64,000 nucleotides of DNA from Planctomycetota bacterium. GTDB lineage: Bacteria; Planctomycetota; OFTM77. The stretch spans positions 62,001 to 126,000 of the forward strand of contig JAJDCO010000135.1 of the NCBI GenBank assembly GCA_029260795.1, given 5' to 3'. The position numbers and the translations under genes were made by a program. Shown here piece after piece: positions 1 through 8,657 of this stretch (within the stretch, counting starts at the first letter, position 1; each line of letters begins with the position of its first letter). Below the pieces are notes generated by a model, which saw only the letters and a list, made by a program, of their open reading frames with translations, did no database searches and had not been told where the DNA came from.

Positions 1-663
1 CTGCCTTCGCTGCGGTGTGTCGTCCCGCTGTCGCATGACCCGCGATCCGTGCCGGATTCCGGTCTGCTGCTCATGAATCCACTGGACGAAGGCGACGGCA
101 TCGAGCTGGTCGCGCTTCTCCTGTCGCGCGCGCTCTTCCCAGAGCACACGCATGTGCTTCAACCACATGCGAATCAGCTCGAGGTTGTGGCGGGCATCGC
201 CGTGATCGGGGTCGAGTCGGAGACAATCGCGATAGCGACCGATCGCTTGCTGAAGGAGCTCGATGCCTTCAGTCATGACCTCCTCTTCCGCGTCTTCTGG
301 GCGCTCACCGAAGAGCTCGCGGGCGCGCACCAACGACAGCGTGGCCAGATTGTAGAGGGCTCGTGTCGCGAGTGGCGTATCGCGCGCCAGCGACGCTTCC
401 TGCAGGAGCTCGATCGCGCGATCCCAGTCCCCCTGCGCGAGCGCGACACTTCCTCGGTCGAAGGTGATGAGGGAATCCTCGGGGCGAGCCACCGAGGCGT
501 CCGAGAACGCTGCCGCCGCGGCCTCGAACTCGCCCTGCTCGAAGAGCCGAACACCTTCTCGGACCCGCTCGATGGGGTCGAGGTCTTCGCCCGACCTAGG
601 CGCCGCGCCGACGAGAATCGTGCCGAGCAGGCAAAGGAGTGTGAGTGGTAGTCGACCGGTCAT
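1..663 (-). CDS. TPR-repeat exported protein of Bat operon (partial)
   Basis: Last gene of the minus-strand Bat-type operon; it runs off the left edge with 221 codons visible and no stop. The ATG at 663 overlaps the stop of the VWA gene upstream by 4 bases. The N-terminus is a signal peptide (MTGRLPLTLLCLLGTILVGA). TPR-like helices follow, with motifs such as LFEQGEFEAAAAAF and DWDRAIELLQEASL, then a repeat near LDPDHGDARHNLELI that is typical of BatC/BatE TPR proteins. The visible tail is charged and Arg/Gln-rich. Such TPR proteins accompany BatA and BatB and are thought to scaffold a periplasmic complex. The role here is inferred from context; the C-terminus is not visible. Confidence 0.8.
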   Translation of the reverse strand, partial: MTGRLPLTLLCLLGTILVGAAPRSGEDLDPIERVREGVRLFEQGEFEAAAAAFSDASVARPEDSLITFDRGSVALAQGDWDRAIELLQEASLARDTPLATRALYNLATLSLVRARELFGERPEDAEEEVMTEGIELLQQAIGRYRDCLRLDPDHGDARHNLELIRMWLKHMRVLWEERARQEKRDQLDAVAFVQWIHEQQTGIRHGSRVMRQRDDTPQRRQ

Positions 664-1691
664 GAGGAGGTTCCTGGCAGTTCTCTCGAGCTCGCCGGGG
701 GATAGCTGGGAATCAACATCTCGGCCAGCAGAAGCAGAATGCCAACGCACACGAAGAGCTGGAACTGCTCTCGATAGCGCTTGCGCTGCTCGCTGCGACT
801 CTCGCCGCGGGCCAGGTCGACGAAGTACTCGTCGTAGATCTTTCCCAGATCGTACAGCGTCGTGCGAGCCGGTACGTAGGTCCCCCGAGTCTCGAGCGCG
901 ATCTCCTGCAGGAGCTTCTCGTCCATGCGAGACCAGACCTCTTGGCCATCGTGCTTGAGATAACGTACGCGGCCATCGTCACCGCGAATCGGAATCCGCG
1001 CGCCCTCCGCGCTGCTGCCGAGCCCGATCGTAAAGATCTGAACGCCACGGCTCTGGGCGACTTTTGCGGCCTCCAACGGCTCCGACTCCTGGTCCTCGCC
1101 ATCGGTGATGAGGATGATGAGCTGATCGCGGTCCCGTCGCTCCTTCATGGATGAGAGCGCCTTGCGGATCGCGTCACCCATCAAGCTGCCTCCGAGCGGA
1201 GCGCTCGTCGGATCCGTTCGATCGAGAACCTCCCGGAAGTAGGCCTGATCCGTCGTCAGGGGGACTTGCACGATCGGTTGACCCGCGAAGGCGATCAAGC
1301 CAACGCGATCCCCGCGGAGGCGGGGGAGCAGGTCGCGAATGTCGGAGCGCGCTCGCTCGAGACGGTTGGGGGCGACGTCCTCGGCCAACATGGAGCGCGA
1401 GACATCGAGAAGAATGAAGCAGTCGACGCCACGCTGAACCACGGTCTCGTAGTAGACGCCGAATCGGGGCCGCGCCGTCGCGACGATCAACGCGGCCAGG
1501 CCGAGGATCACCAAGCTGCCCTTGAGCCAGGGACGGACGCCGCTCGCTCCCGGCATCAGCCGGGCGGCCATGCGCGACGCGACGAACCGCTCCGCGGCGC
1601 GCTGACGACGTCGCTCGGCGAGCCATAGCAGACCCGCCACGAGGGGCAGCGCCCACAACGCCAACAAGAGCTCGGGATGTTGCCAGACCAT
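660..1691 (-). CDS. VWA-domain membrane protein, BatB-like
   Basis: 343-residue membrane-anchored von Willebrand factor A protein. An N-terminal hydrophobic segment with a short Arg-rich loop and a second segment (WLKGSLVILGLAALIVA) precede the VWA domain. The MIDAS motif DVSRS is in FILLDVSRSMLAED, and the later metal-coordinating segment is ILITDGEDQESEP. A transmembrane helix (FQLFVCVGILLLLAEMLI) ends the protein. This helix-helix-VWA-helix order is the BatA/BatB arrangement of the Bacteroides aerotolerance operon. It lies 9 bases after the BatA-like gene and overlaps the TPR gene by 4 bases. Bat proteins are linked to envelope or oxidative stress, but their biochemical role is unclear. 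Confidence 0.88.
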   Translation of the reverse strand: MVWQHPELLLALWALPLVAGLLWLAERRRQRAAERFVASRMAARLMPGASGVRPWLKGSLVILGLAALIVATARPRFGVYYETVVQRGVDCFILLDVSRSMLAEDVAPNRLERARSDIRDLLPRLRGDRVGLIAFAGQPIVQVPLTTDQAYFREVLDRTDPTSAPLGGSLMGDAIRKALSSMKERRDRDQLIILITDGEDQESEPLEAAKVAQSRGVQIFTIGLGSSAEGARIPIRGDDGRVRYLKHDGQEVWSRMDEKLLQEIALETRGTYVPARTTLYDLGKIYDEYFVDLARGESRSEQRKRYREQFQLFVCVGILLLLAEMLIPSYPPASSRELPGTSS

Positions 1692-1700
1692 GACGTCGCC

Positions 1701-2777
1701 TCAGGGCAAGGAACGGAAACGGGTCGTCGAAAGGATCAGCTGCAACAAGACGAGCCCGATCCCCGGGAGCAGAAAGTACGGGTAGATCTCTCGATACTGC
1801 GTGTAGAGACGTCCCTCGGTCTCGGTCTTCTCCAGCTCGTCGATCAGAGCATAGACCTCGACCAGGTCCTCCGAGCTCTCCGCACGGAAGTAGCGTCCCC
1901 CCGTCGTCTCCGCGACTCGTTGCAGTGTGACCTCGTCCAAGGGGACCACGACGTTCTCGAAGCGCCTTCGTCCGTTCCTGTTGTCGACCGGGAACGGCAC
2001 CGGACCGTGGCTGCCCACACCGATCGAGTAGATCCGAATACCGAGACTGGCCGCGATCTCGGCGGCCTCGATCGGCTGAACGATGCCGGCCGTGTTCTCA
2101 CCGTCGGACAGCAAGACGATCACCCGGCTCTCCGACTCGATGTCTCGGAGCCGCTCGATCGCCCGCGTCAATGCGTCGCCGATGGCGGTCTGGATCTCTT
2201 CGTTGTAGAGGTCCGCATTCAACGCGATACCGGTGCGCGGATCGAAGAGCGGCTCCGGCAGCTCGACGGTCTCGAGCAGCTCGAGCAGGACCCCGTGATC
2301 GAGGGTGAGCGGGCACAGGCTCTCGGCAAAGCCTCCGAAGGCGATCAGCCCGATCTGATCGTCGGGGCGCCCAGGCAGCTCGCCCCCTTCGTCCACGAAG
2401 TCACGAAAGATGTCCTTTACGACGTCGAGCCGGCTGCGCGGGCGGCCGTCGTCGTCCCGAAAATCATGGGCGAGCATGGAGCGGGAGCGGTCGAGGCACA
2501 TCTCCATCGCGATGCCTTCGCTTCGGATCCGGAACTCCTCCTGGCCGAGCTGGGGCCTCGCCAACGCCGTGACGACCGCGGCTAGGCCGAGGAACCGGAG
2601 CCAAGGCAGAAGGCGCTTCACCCGCTGGGCGAGCGTGATCGGGAGCGCGCGAATCAAAGCCACGTCGGAGTAGAGCACCGCGGCTTGTCGCTGCCGCCGA
2701 ATCGCCCACCACACGGCCAAGAAGAGCGGGATCACGAGAAGCGTCCACAGGGGCGCCTGGAATCGAAAGCCGCTCAT
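1701..2777 (-). CDS. VWA-domain membrane protein, BatA-like
   Basis: 358-residue paralogue of the next gene. The N-terminus has a membrane helix (PLWTLLVIPLFLAVWWAI) and a second near LPWLRFLGLAAVVTAL. The VWA domain carries a full MIDAS (DRSRS in CLDRSRSMLAHDF) and a second metal segment VIVLLSDGENTAGIV. A C-terminal helix (FLLPGIGLVLLQLILS) anchors the other end. The ATG overlaps the stop of the upstream DUF4381-like gene by 4 bases (ATGA). Two intact MIDAS proteins next to each other match the BatA-BatB pair, probably a hetero-complex at the inner membrane facing the periplasm. Confidence 0.88.
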   Translation of the reverse strand: MSGFRFQAPLWTLLVIPLFLAVWWAIRRQRQAAVLYSDVALIRALPITLAQRVKRLLPWLRFLGLAAVVTALARPQLGQEEFRIRSEGIAMEMCLDRSRSMLAHDFRDDDGRPRSRLDVVKDIFRDFVDEGGELPGRPDDQIGLIAFGGFAESLCPLTLDHGVLLELLETVELPEPLFDPRTGIALNADLYNEEIQTAIGDALTRAIERLRDIESESRVIVLLSDGENTAGIVQPIEAAEIAASLGIRIYSIGVGSHGPVPFPVDNRNGRRRFENVVVPLDEVTLQRVAETTGGRYFRAESSEDLVEVYALIDELEKTETEGRLYTQYREIYPYFLLPGIGLVLLQLILSTTRFRSLP

Positions 2778-3790
2778 GCCGCCGCTCCCTCGGTCTCGAG
2801 TCCCACGAACACTCTCGCCCGTCGGAAGCTCTCTTCCAGATCTCCCGGGCGAGGCTCCATGGCGGCGAACTTGACGAGGTCCGCCGATTCGAGAAAGCCG
2901 CGGAGCTTGCGTCGCTCCTCGTCCGAGAACTCGGGATGCGCCGCGATCTCGCCGAGGAACTCCTCGGTGGTCTGCTCGGGCGCGTGCACCCCTCGCGTGC
3001 GCTCGATGAAACGACGCACGATCGCCGTGAGCTCCACATAGAACGCCTTCACGTCACGCTCGACCAGACCGCTCGACTCGAGGGCTCGGAGCTCCAGGTA
3101 CGCGAGCTCGCTCGGTGTCCGCTCGGGGACGGACGGCTCGGACACCTCGCGCGATCGCCACCACAGGAGGAGCCCACCTCCGACGAGCACCACGGCGCTG
3201 CCGCTGAGCCACCAGATCCAAAGAGGTCGCTCCGGCTCGGGCAGGGCGAGGGGAGGAGCCGCAGGCCGCGCCTCGGCCAGGGAGGGGAGCCCCGTTTCGA
3301 GCACCGAGGCAATCTCGACCTCGAGGCCCTCGGTCTCGACCATTCCTTCGACCTCCTCGTCGCCTCTTCGATCGATGAAGCGAATGGGAATCGGATCGAT
3401 GGTGAGCCGACCACTGCGAGCGGGCTCGAGCCGAAACTCGTACCGCCACTCCCGGCGACCTTCGATGTCCTTCGGAAGAGGCCGGCGGAAGTCGACGATG
3501 TCGAAGTCTCCGTAGGTCTCTCCGAAGACGAGTGGCAGCACCTCGACCTCCGGCTCGGCCCGGGCCGTGATGAGGAGCTCGAGCTCGTCCGAGAGGCGCG
3601 CTTCCGATGGACTGAGTGTGGCCGTCACGACGACGGGGCCTTCACCGGAGCGGCTGACGGCCGTGACCGGATCGGAAGCGGAGCTCTCGGACGTCGGGTC
3701 TTCGTCCACGCCACAAGAGCAGAGGACGGCTAGGGAGAGCAAGCTCAACGCCGCGGCAGGGCGGCTCGGACGAACCGACCTAGTCATCAC
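2774..3790 (-). CDS. BatD/DUF4381-like lipoprotein
   Basis: 338-residue predicted lipoprotein: the signal ends in VLCSC with the lipid-modified Cys at about residue 26. The middle is a beta-rich domain resembling the immunoglobulin-like part of BatD (VVVTATLSPSEARLSDELEL). A transmembrane helix near residue 200 (LWIWWLSGSAVVLVGGGLLL) precedes a cytoplasmic helical domain with YLELRALESSGLVERDVKAF and VRRFIERTRGVHAPEQTTEE, which resembles DUF4381 and the BatD C-terminus. It overlaps BatA by 4 bases and the foldase gene by 11. It is probably the adaptor of the MoxR-VWA system. Family placement is by motif and context. Confidence 0.72.
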   Translation of the reverse strand: MMTRSVRPSRPAAALSLLSLAVLCSCGVDEDPTSESSASDPVTAVSRSGEGPVVVTATLSPSEARLSDELELLITARAEPEVEVLPLVFGETYGDFDIVDFRRPLPKDIEGRREWRYEFRLEPARSGRLTIDPIPIRFIDRRGDEEVEGMVETEGLEVEIASVLETGLPSLAEARPAAPPLALPEPERPLWIWWLSGSAVVLVGGGLLLWWRSREVSEPSVPERTPSELAYLELRALESSGLVERDVKAFYVELTAIVRRFIERTRGVHAPEQTTEEFLGEIAAHPEFSDEERRKLRGFLESADLVKFAAMEPRPGDLEESFRRARVFVGLETEGAAA

Positions 3791-5120
3791 GGCTGGCCTC
3801 CGGCATCTCGATCCGGACGTCGTAGCGCGTGAGCAGCTCTTTCTGCAGACGCTCGGTCAGCTCGGAGACCTTGCGCTGCATGTAGTCGGCGCGCACGTTC
3901 GTCTCGACCTCTTCGAAAGGAGCCGCTCCCGCCGGGTGCTTCGCTTCGACCAAGGCGAGGTACGCACGTCCCGAGTCCACGAGTGGCTCCTGTGTCCAAT
4001 GACCGACCTCGAGATCGAAGAGGACCTCTCCCGTCCGACCGAGCAGCGGATGCGCTCCACCGCGCTCGATCTCCATTTCGGACCAGCCGCTCTCACGCTG
4101 CTGATCTTTGGACCGGCGAGCGGCTTCCGTTCGAAACGCCTCGGCGCTGTCGATCGCATTCAGCACGTCTTCGGCCGACTCCCCGCTTCGCAGAGCCAGC
4201 ACGGTGGTCTCGACCCTCTCTGGCCGAGCCCAGCGACTCGCATTCGCCTGGTAGTGCGCCTCGAGGTCGATTCGCGTGGGCTCGATGATCTTCAGCTCCT
4301 GCTCCAGGTAGCGGTTGGCGAGAAGCTGAGATTGGAGCAGCTCGAGAGCGGCGCGGTAGTCGGGATCGCGATCGATCCCCAGCTCTCGGGCACGGCGACC
4401 GAAGAGCTCGACCTCGAGCCATTGCTCGAGGAACTGGCGTCTGCTGTCCGCCGTGCGGCGCTGCTCGAGCCAAAGCTGACGATCGACGGTCGCGCTTGGG
4501 CCCAGGGCCGCGATGCGGCGGTCGACGTCGCGCTCGATCAATCGGTCGAGGTCGGCCTCGGTCAGAGCCTCGCCGGCGAAACGTGCCACGACGACCTCGC
4601 CGGTGCTCGGCTCTCCGCCGGCTCGCTTCGCCAGCTCGCGGCCGACCTCGCCTTCGAGCCCGAGGCGCCGAAGGCAGTCGATCAGTGCCGGACCGATGCG
4701 TGCGCGCAAGGGATCCGACTCCTTCAATCCGACCTCCGCCTGGACGAAGGCCGAAGCGGCGGCCGACCAGTCCTCGGACCGTCGACGCAGATCCCCGACC
4801 CGATACCAGATGGCGCTCCTCTCGTCGCTCTCAGGAGAGAGCGAGAGAGACTGCACCCAAGCGTCGGCAGCGCCGGCGTGGAGTCGACGCTCCTCGAGCT
4901 GCAGCGCCGTCTCGCGCCATTCCCGCGCCGTCTCGGAGAGGCTCGGTTCCGCGCTCCTCTCCGAGAAGAACATCAGCCAGACGAGGAGCGTGACTTGAAG
5001 CACGACGAGGACTCCACCGAGCGCCCCGACCGAAAGTCGGCGCCGCTCACGCGGGGTCAACGAGTCGGGCGGCGGCCCCAGCTCGAGACGCGGTTGGGTC
5101 GTGTCCGTCATGGCAGGCAT
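3780..5120 (-). CDS. membrane-anchored SurA/PpiC-like foldase
   Basis: 446 residues. A cytoplasmic N-terminus is followed by one transmembrane helix (about residues 29-52), then a TPR-like helical part (about 60-165). A SurA-type segment begins VVARFAGEALTEADLDRLIE and continues through a helical N-lobe (LEQWLEVELFGRRARELGID), ending in a parvulin-like region (about 300-410, with EVLFDLEVGHWTQEPLVDSG and YLALVEAKHPAG). It probably acts as a periplasmic peptidyl-prolyl isomerase or chaperone. ATG at 5120 is used; an in-frame ATG lies three codons later. It sits between DUF58 and the BatD-like gene, an uncommon component for a Bat operon. Parvulin activity is not certain. Confidence 0.7.
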   Translation of the reverse strand: MPAMTDTTQPRLELGPPPDSLTPRERRRLSVGALGGVLVVLQVTLLVWLMFFSERSAEPSLSETAREWRETALQLEERRLHAGAADAWVQSLSLSPESDERSAIWYRVGDLRRRSEDWSAAASAFVQAEVGLKESDPLRARIGPALIDCLRRLGLEGEVGRELAKRAGGEPSTGEVVVARFAGEALTEADLDRLIERDVDRRIAALGPSATVDRQLWLEQRRTADSRRQFLEQWLEVELFGRRARELGIDRDPDYRAALELLQSQLLANRYLEQELKIIEPTRIDLEAHYQANASRWARPERVETTVLALRSGESAEDVLNAIDSAEAFRTEAARRSKDQQRESGWSEMEIERGGAHPLLGRTGEVLFDLEVGHWTQEPLVDSGRAYLALVEAKHPAGAAPFEEVETNVRADYMQRKVSELTERLQKELLTRYDVRIEMPEASRDD

Positions 5121-5127
5121 CTCCCGC

Positions 5128-6015
5128 TCATCGGTATCGTCGCTCCCGCATGCGGAAGAACCGGCGCAAGCTCGTCAGGTAATCCTCGTCGGTCCGAACC
5201 TCGAGCTCGTCGATGCCGATCTTCTTCAACAGCTCTCCCCGGCTCCGACCTCGCTCCGCCGCACCCGATTCGAAGAGGGCTCGAACCTGGGCATGGGAGG
5301 TATCGACCTCGATGATCTCACCCGTCTCGGCGTCCCGAAGATTCAGGAACCCGACGTCGGGCAACGCGAGCTCTCGCGGATCGGAGACCGAGACCGCGAT
5401 CACATCGTGTCGTTGGTGAGCGACGGCGAGGGCGGTGCGATGCTCTGTGGTAATGAAGTCGCTGAGAACGAAGGCGACGCAGCGACGCTTCTGGACGCGG
5501 ACCAAGTACTCGAGCGCTCGGTCGAGGCGCGTCTCGCGCGGAACGGGTCGCGCAGCGACCAGCTCTCGCACCAGGCGCAGCACGTTCGACTTGCCCTTGC
5601 GCGGGGGATAGAAGTCGACGATGTCGTCGCAGAAGGTCATCAAGCCGACCTTGTCGTTGTTCTTGAGGGCCGAGAACATCAGCAAGGCAGCCACCTCGAT
5701 GGCGAGCTCCAGCTTGGATCGATCGCCAGATCCGAAGGCGCCGGACGCGGAGACGTCGACCAGGAAGTACACCGTGAGCTCGCGCTCCTCGGCGAAGCGC
5801 TTGATGAAGGGCACGCCGGCCCGAGCGGTGACGTTCCAGTCGATGGTCCGGACGTCGTCACCCGGTTGGTACTCGCGCACCTCGTCGAACTCCATTCCGC
5901 GGCCGCGGAAGGCGCTCTGGTACTGGCCCGCGAAGAGATCGTTGACGGCCCGACGGGCCACGATCTGCAGGCGTTGCACCTTGCTCAGGATCTCGGCGAT
6001 ACTTTGCTCGGACAT
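5128..6015 (-). CDS. DUF58 domain protein (MoxR partner)
   Basis: 295 residues, typical of the soluble DUF58 family that accompanies MoxR ATPases. The hallmark stretch is FRGRGMEFDEVREYQPGDD followed by VRTIDWNVTARAG. A degenerate VWA fold follows, with a MIDAS-like DVSAS in YFLVDVSASGAFG and a later conserved segment CVAFVLSDFITTEH. No membrane segment is seen, so it is probably cytoplasmic. It lies 15 bases downstream of moxR and 7 bases upstream of the foldase gene. Confidence 0.92.
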   Translation of the reverse strand: MSEQSIAEILSKVQRLQIVARRAVNDLFAGQYQSAFRGRGMEFDEVREYQPGDDVRTIDWNVTARAGVPFIKRFAEERELTVYFLVDVSASGAFGSGDRSKLELAIEVAALLMFSALKNNDKVGLMTFCDDIVDFYPPRKGKSNVLRLVRELVAARPVPRETRLDRALEYLVRVQKRRCVAFVLSDFITTEHRTALAVAHQRHDVIAVSVSDPRELALPDVGFLNLRDAETGEIIEVDTSHAQVRALFESGAAERGRSRGELLKKIGIDELEVRTDEDYLTSLRRFFRMRERRYR

Positions 6016-6030
6016 ACGGTCTCGCCTCGG

Positions 6031-7020
6031 TCAAGGAACCGGGACGGCGGCCATGATCTTCTGCAGGACGTCTTCGATCGTCACCTGCTCGGCCTCGGCC
6101 TCGTAGGTGAGAAGGACGCGGTGGCGGAGAACGTCCGGCAGGATGTCCTTGACGTCCTGCGGCGTGACGTAGCCCCGGCCCTGCAAGAAGGCGAGCCCGC
6201 GAGCACCGAGCCCAAGGAAGATCGACGCCCGGGGGGAAGCGCCGTAGTCGATGAGGGGCGCCAGATCCGGCAGGCCGAACGCGGCCGGGTCGCGGGTCGC
6301 TCGCACCAGTGCCAGGAGGTAGTCCTTGACCTGATCATCGATGTAGACGAGCTGCACGACCTTCTGCATCTCGAGCACGTCTTCGGGTGTGAGAACCGGC
6401 TCGACTCGACGTTGAATGCCGTCCAGCGCCATGTCGATCACCTTCCGCTCGTGCTCGGGCTCGGGGTAGGTGATGTTGACCTTGAGCATGAACCGATCCA
6501 CTTGCGCCTCGGGCAGAGGATAGGTGCCTTCCTGCTCGAGAGGGTTCTGCGTCGCCATCACGAGGAAGAGCCCCTCGAGGGGATAGGTCTGATCGCCGAT
6601 CGTGACCTGTCGCTCCTGCATCGCCTCGAGCAGTGCAGACTGCACCTTCGAGGGAGCCCGGTTGATCTCGTCGGCCAAGATGAAGTTGGCGAAGATCGGT
6701 CCCTTGCGCGTTTGGAATCGTCCCTCACCGGGAACGTAGATCAGCGTTCCGATCAGGTCCGCCGGCAGGAGGTCGGGTGTGAACTGGATCCGGTGAAAGG
6801 TCGTGTGCATCGCCTCGGCCAGGCTCTTGATGGCCGTGGTCTTCGCCAGCCCGGGGACTCCTTCGAGGAGGATGTGCCCGTGGGTCAGGAGCCCGACCAG
6901 CAAGCGGGAGATCATTCCCTCTTGCCCGATGATGACCTTGGAGAGCTCGGATCTGAGACGGTGGATGCGTTCGGCCTGCTCGGCAACGCGATCTCGAATC
7001 TGATGAACGTCCACCTGCAT
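6031..7020 (-). CDS. MoxR-family AAA+ ATPase
   Basis: 329-residue AAA+ ATPase. Walker A is GVPGLAKT (residues 54-61 from the ATG at 7020), Walker B is FILADEINRAP followed by SKVQSALLEAMQE, and the MoxR motif MATQNPLEQEGTYPLPEAQ is present. The frame stays open to 7311, but the extra 97 residues are low-complexity and the family usually starts near MQVDVHQIRD, with an AGAGAGG-like site about 11 bases upstream, so 7020 is chosen. MoxR proteins act as chaperones for VWA proteins, and here it heads an operon with DUF58 and two VWA proteins. Confidence 0.93.
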   Translation of the reverse strand: MQVDVHQIRDRVAEQAERIHRLRSELSKVIIGQEGMISRLLVGLLTHGHILLEGVPGLAKTTAIKSLAEAMHTTFHRIQFTPDLLPADLIGTLIYVPGEGRFQTRKGPIFANFILADEINRAPSKVQSALLEAMQERQVTIGDQTYPLEGLFLVMATQNPLEQEGTYPLPEAQVDRFMLKVNITYPEPEHERKVIDMALDGIQRRVEPVLTPEDVLEMQKVVQLVYIDDQVKDYLLALVRATRDPAAFGLPDLAPLIDYGASPRASIFLGLGARGLAFLQGRGYVTPQDVKDILPDVLRHRVLLTYEAEAEQVTIEDVLQKIMAAVPVP

Positions 7021-7288
7021 CGGTGAAGAATCCTCTCTGAACCATGAAATCGACCTTGGGCTCACGGGGTCCACGAGCCCCGGAACACACCCATACGAAA
7101 GCAAGAGTGCTTCGTTGGGCAGTGCGGCGAGTGAATCTCGGCCGCGACGACTCCCGGGCGTCCGAATCGCTCCGTACGCTCGTCTCACCGAATCGGCCCT
7201 GAATCGCAAGACCTTGGTGGGCAGAGGGCTAGGTGCTCCGCTCGGCGGGATTCTAGCGAGCGCGGCGCAGCGCGACAAGGCCAAAAGC
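7021..7288. other. 268-base gap upstream of moxR
   Basis: No gene with codon bias or a recognisable product was seen on either strand. It presumably carries the leader and promoter of the minus-strand moxR/Bat operon, but I found no convincing -35/-10 pair. Confidence 0.4.
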
Positions 7289-7915
7289 TCAGCGCTCCGA
7301 GGACCCGTCATTCGGCGGTGTGGTGGGTCCGGCTTCCGACGGCGGATCGCCTTCGGGTCGAAGATCGCGCTCGCCCTCCTGGAGGGCCTGATCGGCCAGC
7401 TGTCTCAGCTCGGCGGGGAAGAGCACCGTCAGCTCGCGCACGAAGCGGTGCGTCGGGGGCAAGAGCTGTGAGCCCTGGACCGTCTTTCGAAAGGGCTCAT
7501 CGCCAATGAGGATGTCACGCTCGGCGAGGGCTCCGATTCCCAAGAGGGCGAGCATCAGCAGGACGGCGCCGTTGACGATACCGAGCCCACCTCCCAGGAT
7601 GCGATCGTAGGTGCCGAGCTGAAGGCTCTCGATGACGTGCCGGAGCAGATAGGCGACCAGGCTGACGATGAGCGCGATCGCGACGAAGATGACGAAGTAG
7701 GCGATATACCGGTCGACGGGCTCTTCGAGAGAAGGAAAGACCCGGCGGACGGTGGGGGCGAGGTCACCCGAGTACCGATTGGCGAGCAGGCAGCCGCCGA
7801 CGATGGTGATGAGGCGCGTGATCTGCCAGACGAAGCCCTTGATGAGCCCGAGCACGAAGGCCGCGACTGCGGCGATCAGGATAACGGTATCGGTCCAGTT
7901 GAAGCTGTCCATCAT
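7289..7915 (-). CDS. CvpA-family membrane protein
   Basis: 208 residues with four hydrophobic segments: ILIAAVAAFVLGLIKGFVWQ, a short one near LITIVGGCLLA, IAYFVIFVAIALIVSLVAYL and GIVNGAVLLMLALLGIGAL. The order and the Gly-rich LGGGLGIVNGAVLL match the CvpA family (colicin V production protein), whose molecular function is unclear. The C-terminal tail is hydrophilic. The start is placed at the ATG pair 7915/7912 (MMDSFNW); the frame is open back to 7966. It is convergent with nothing and lies 268 bases before moxR on the same strand. Confidence 0.82.
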   Translation of the reverse strand: MMDSFNWTDTVILIAAVAAFVLGLIKGFVWQITRLITIVGGCLLANRYSGDLAPTVRRVFPSLEEPVDRYIAYFVIFVAIALIVSLVAYLLRHVIESLQLGTYDRILGGGLGIVNGAVLLMLALLGIGALAERDILIGDEPFRKTVQGSQLLPPTHRFVRELTVLFPAELRQLADQALQEGERDLRPEGDPPSEAGPTTPPNDGSSER

Positions 7916-8019
7916 CCCATCATCTGAGTCACCGTGACGGAAGGCCCACGCAGCGTCGGTCCGCACACTATTCGTCGATCCGGACGGCCATTATAGTGCC
8001 GGCCCACCCGAGGAATCAC

Positions 8020-8641
8020 GTGAGAATCCCCTCGGCCACGGCGTCAGAGTTCGAGACTCGCCCGACTGCAGCCGGAGCCGTACCCGTCCCTGCCCCACCG
8101 AAAGCTCAGCAACCACGCCTCCACAGCGCTGTGCCGATCGAGTCGGATCGGCTTTGGCCGGATCGATCGATTCCTCTGGCTGCTTGTTGGGATCACCGCT
8201 CTCGAGGCCTTCCAACGGGTCATCGCGACCGAGAGCTTTCAAGAAGGGGCACGGCTGGAGATCGCCTCGATCCTCGCGCGCCATGGCGATTGGAGCGGCG
8301 TCACCCAGACTCTCGAGCCCCTCACTCGCGGTGGCCGAAACGCCGGCTCGGGTGTCCACTTCAAGCTGGCGACCGCCTACCAGCGGCTGAACCAGCCGGA
8401 TCTGGCGGCACGGCATAGCCAGATCCACGAGCAGCTCCTCGAGCAGGAGAAGGAAGCCAAGCAGCGTATGGCTCAAGAGTTCACGGTCTTCTTCGAAGCC
8501 GGCCGAGCGGCACTGAAGCGCGAAGATCACGCGCGCGCCATCGAGGAGCTCGAGCGCATTCTCGAACGATTACCTGGCAATCCCAAGGCTCAGGAGCTGC
8601 TCGATCGAGCTCGACGCCTCACCCAGGACTCCGATCGCTGA
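8020..8641 (+). CDS. TPR membrane protein with interrupted reading frame
   Basis: A GTG at 8020 has a good ribosome site (GAGGA, 8010-8014, 5 bases away) and possibly a TATAGT -10 box at 7992-7997. That frame reads only a Pro/Ala-rich stretch. The frame one base over (codons at 8102, 8105 and so on, stop TGA 8639-8641) encodes a convincing protein: a membrane helix (RFLWLLVGITALEAF), then TPR helices (GVHFKLATAYQRLNQPDLAA; AGRAALKREDHARAIEELER; PGNPKAQELLDRARRL). It has no ATG, GTG or TTG until 8467. The region is 622 bases, one more than a multiple of three, so a single-base insertion would explain it; CCCC near 8094-8098 is a candidate site. Product unknown. Confidence 0.6.
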
Positions 8642-8657
8642 GCAAGCACCGCCGGGG

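Noticed and set aside
5101..7026. A 641-codon plus-strand open frame opposite DUF58 and moxR
   Set aside because: Composition is that of a shadow (long runs of Asp, Arg, Gln, Leu without motifs), and the minus strand encodes clear MoxR and DUF58 proteins.
7021..7311. N-terminal extension of moxR by 97 residues
   Set aside because: The extension is Arg/Ser/Ala-rich, overlaps the end of the CvpA gene, and the family starts near 7020.
7996..8418. A 140-codon plus-strand frame as a separate gene
   Set aside because: Only its first part has a good start; beyond about 8100 the convincing coding signal is in the adjacent frame, so it is treated as one interrupted gene.
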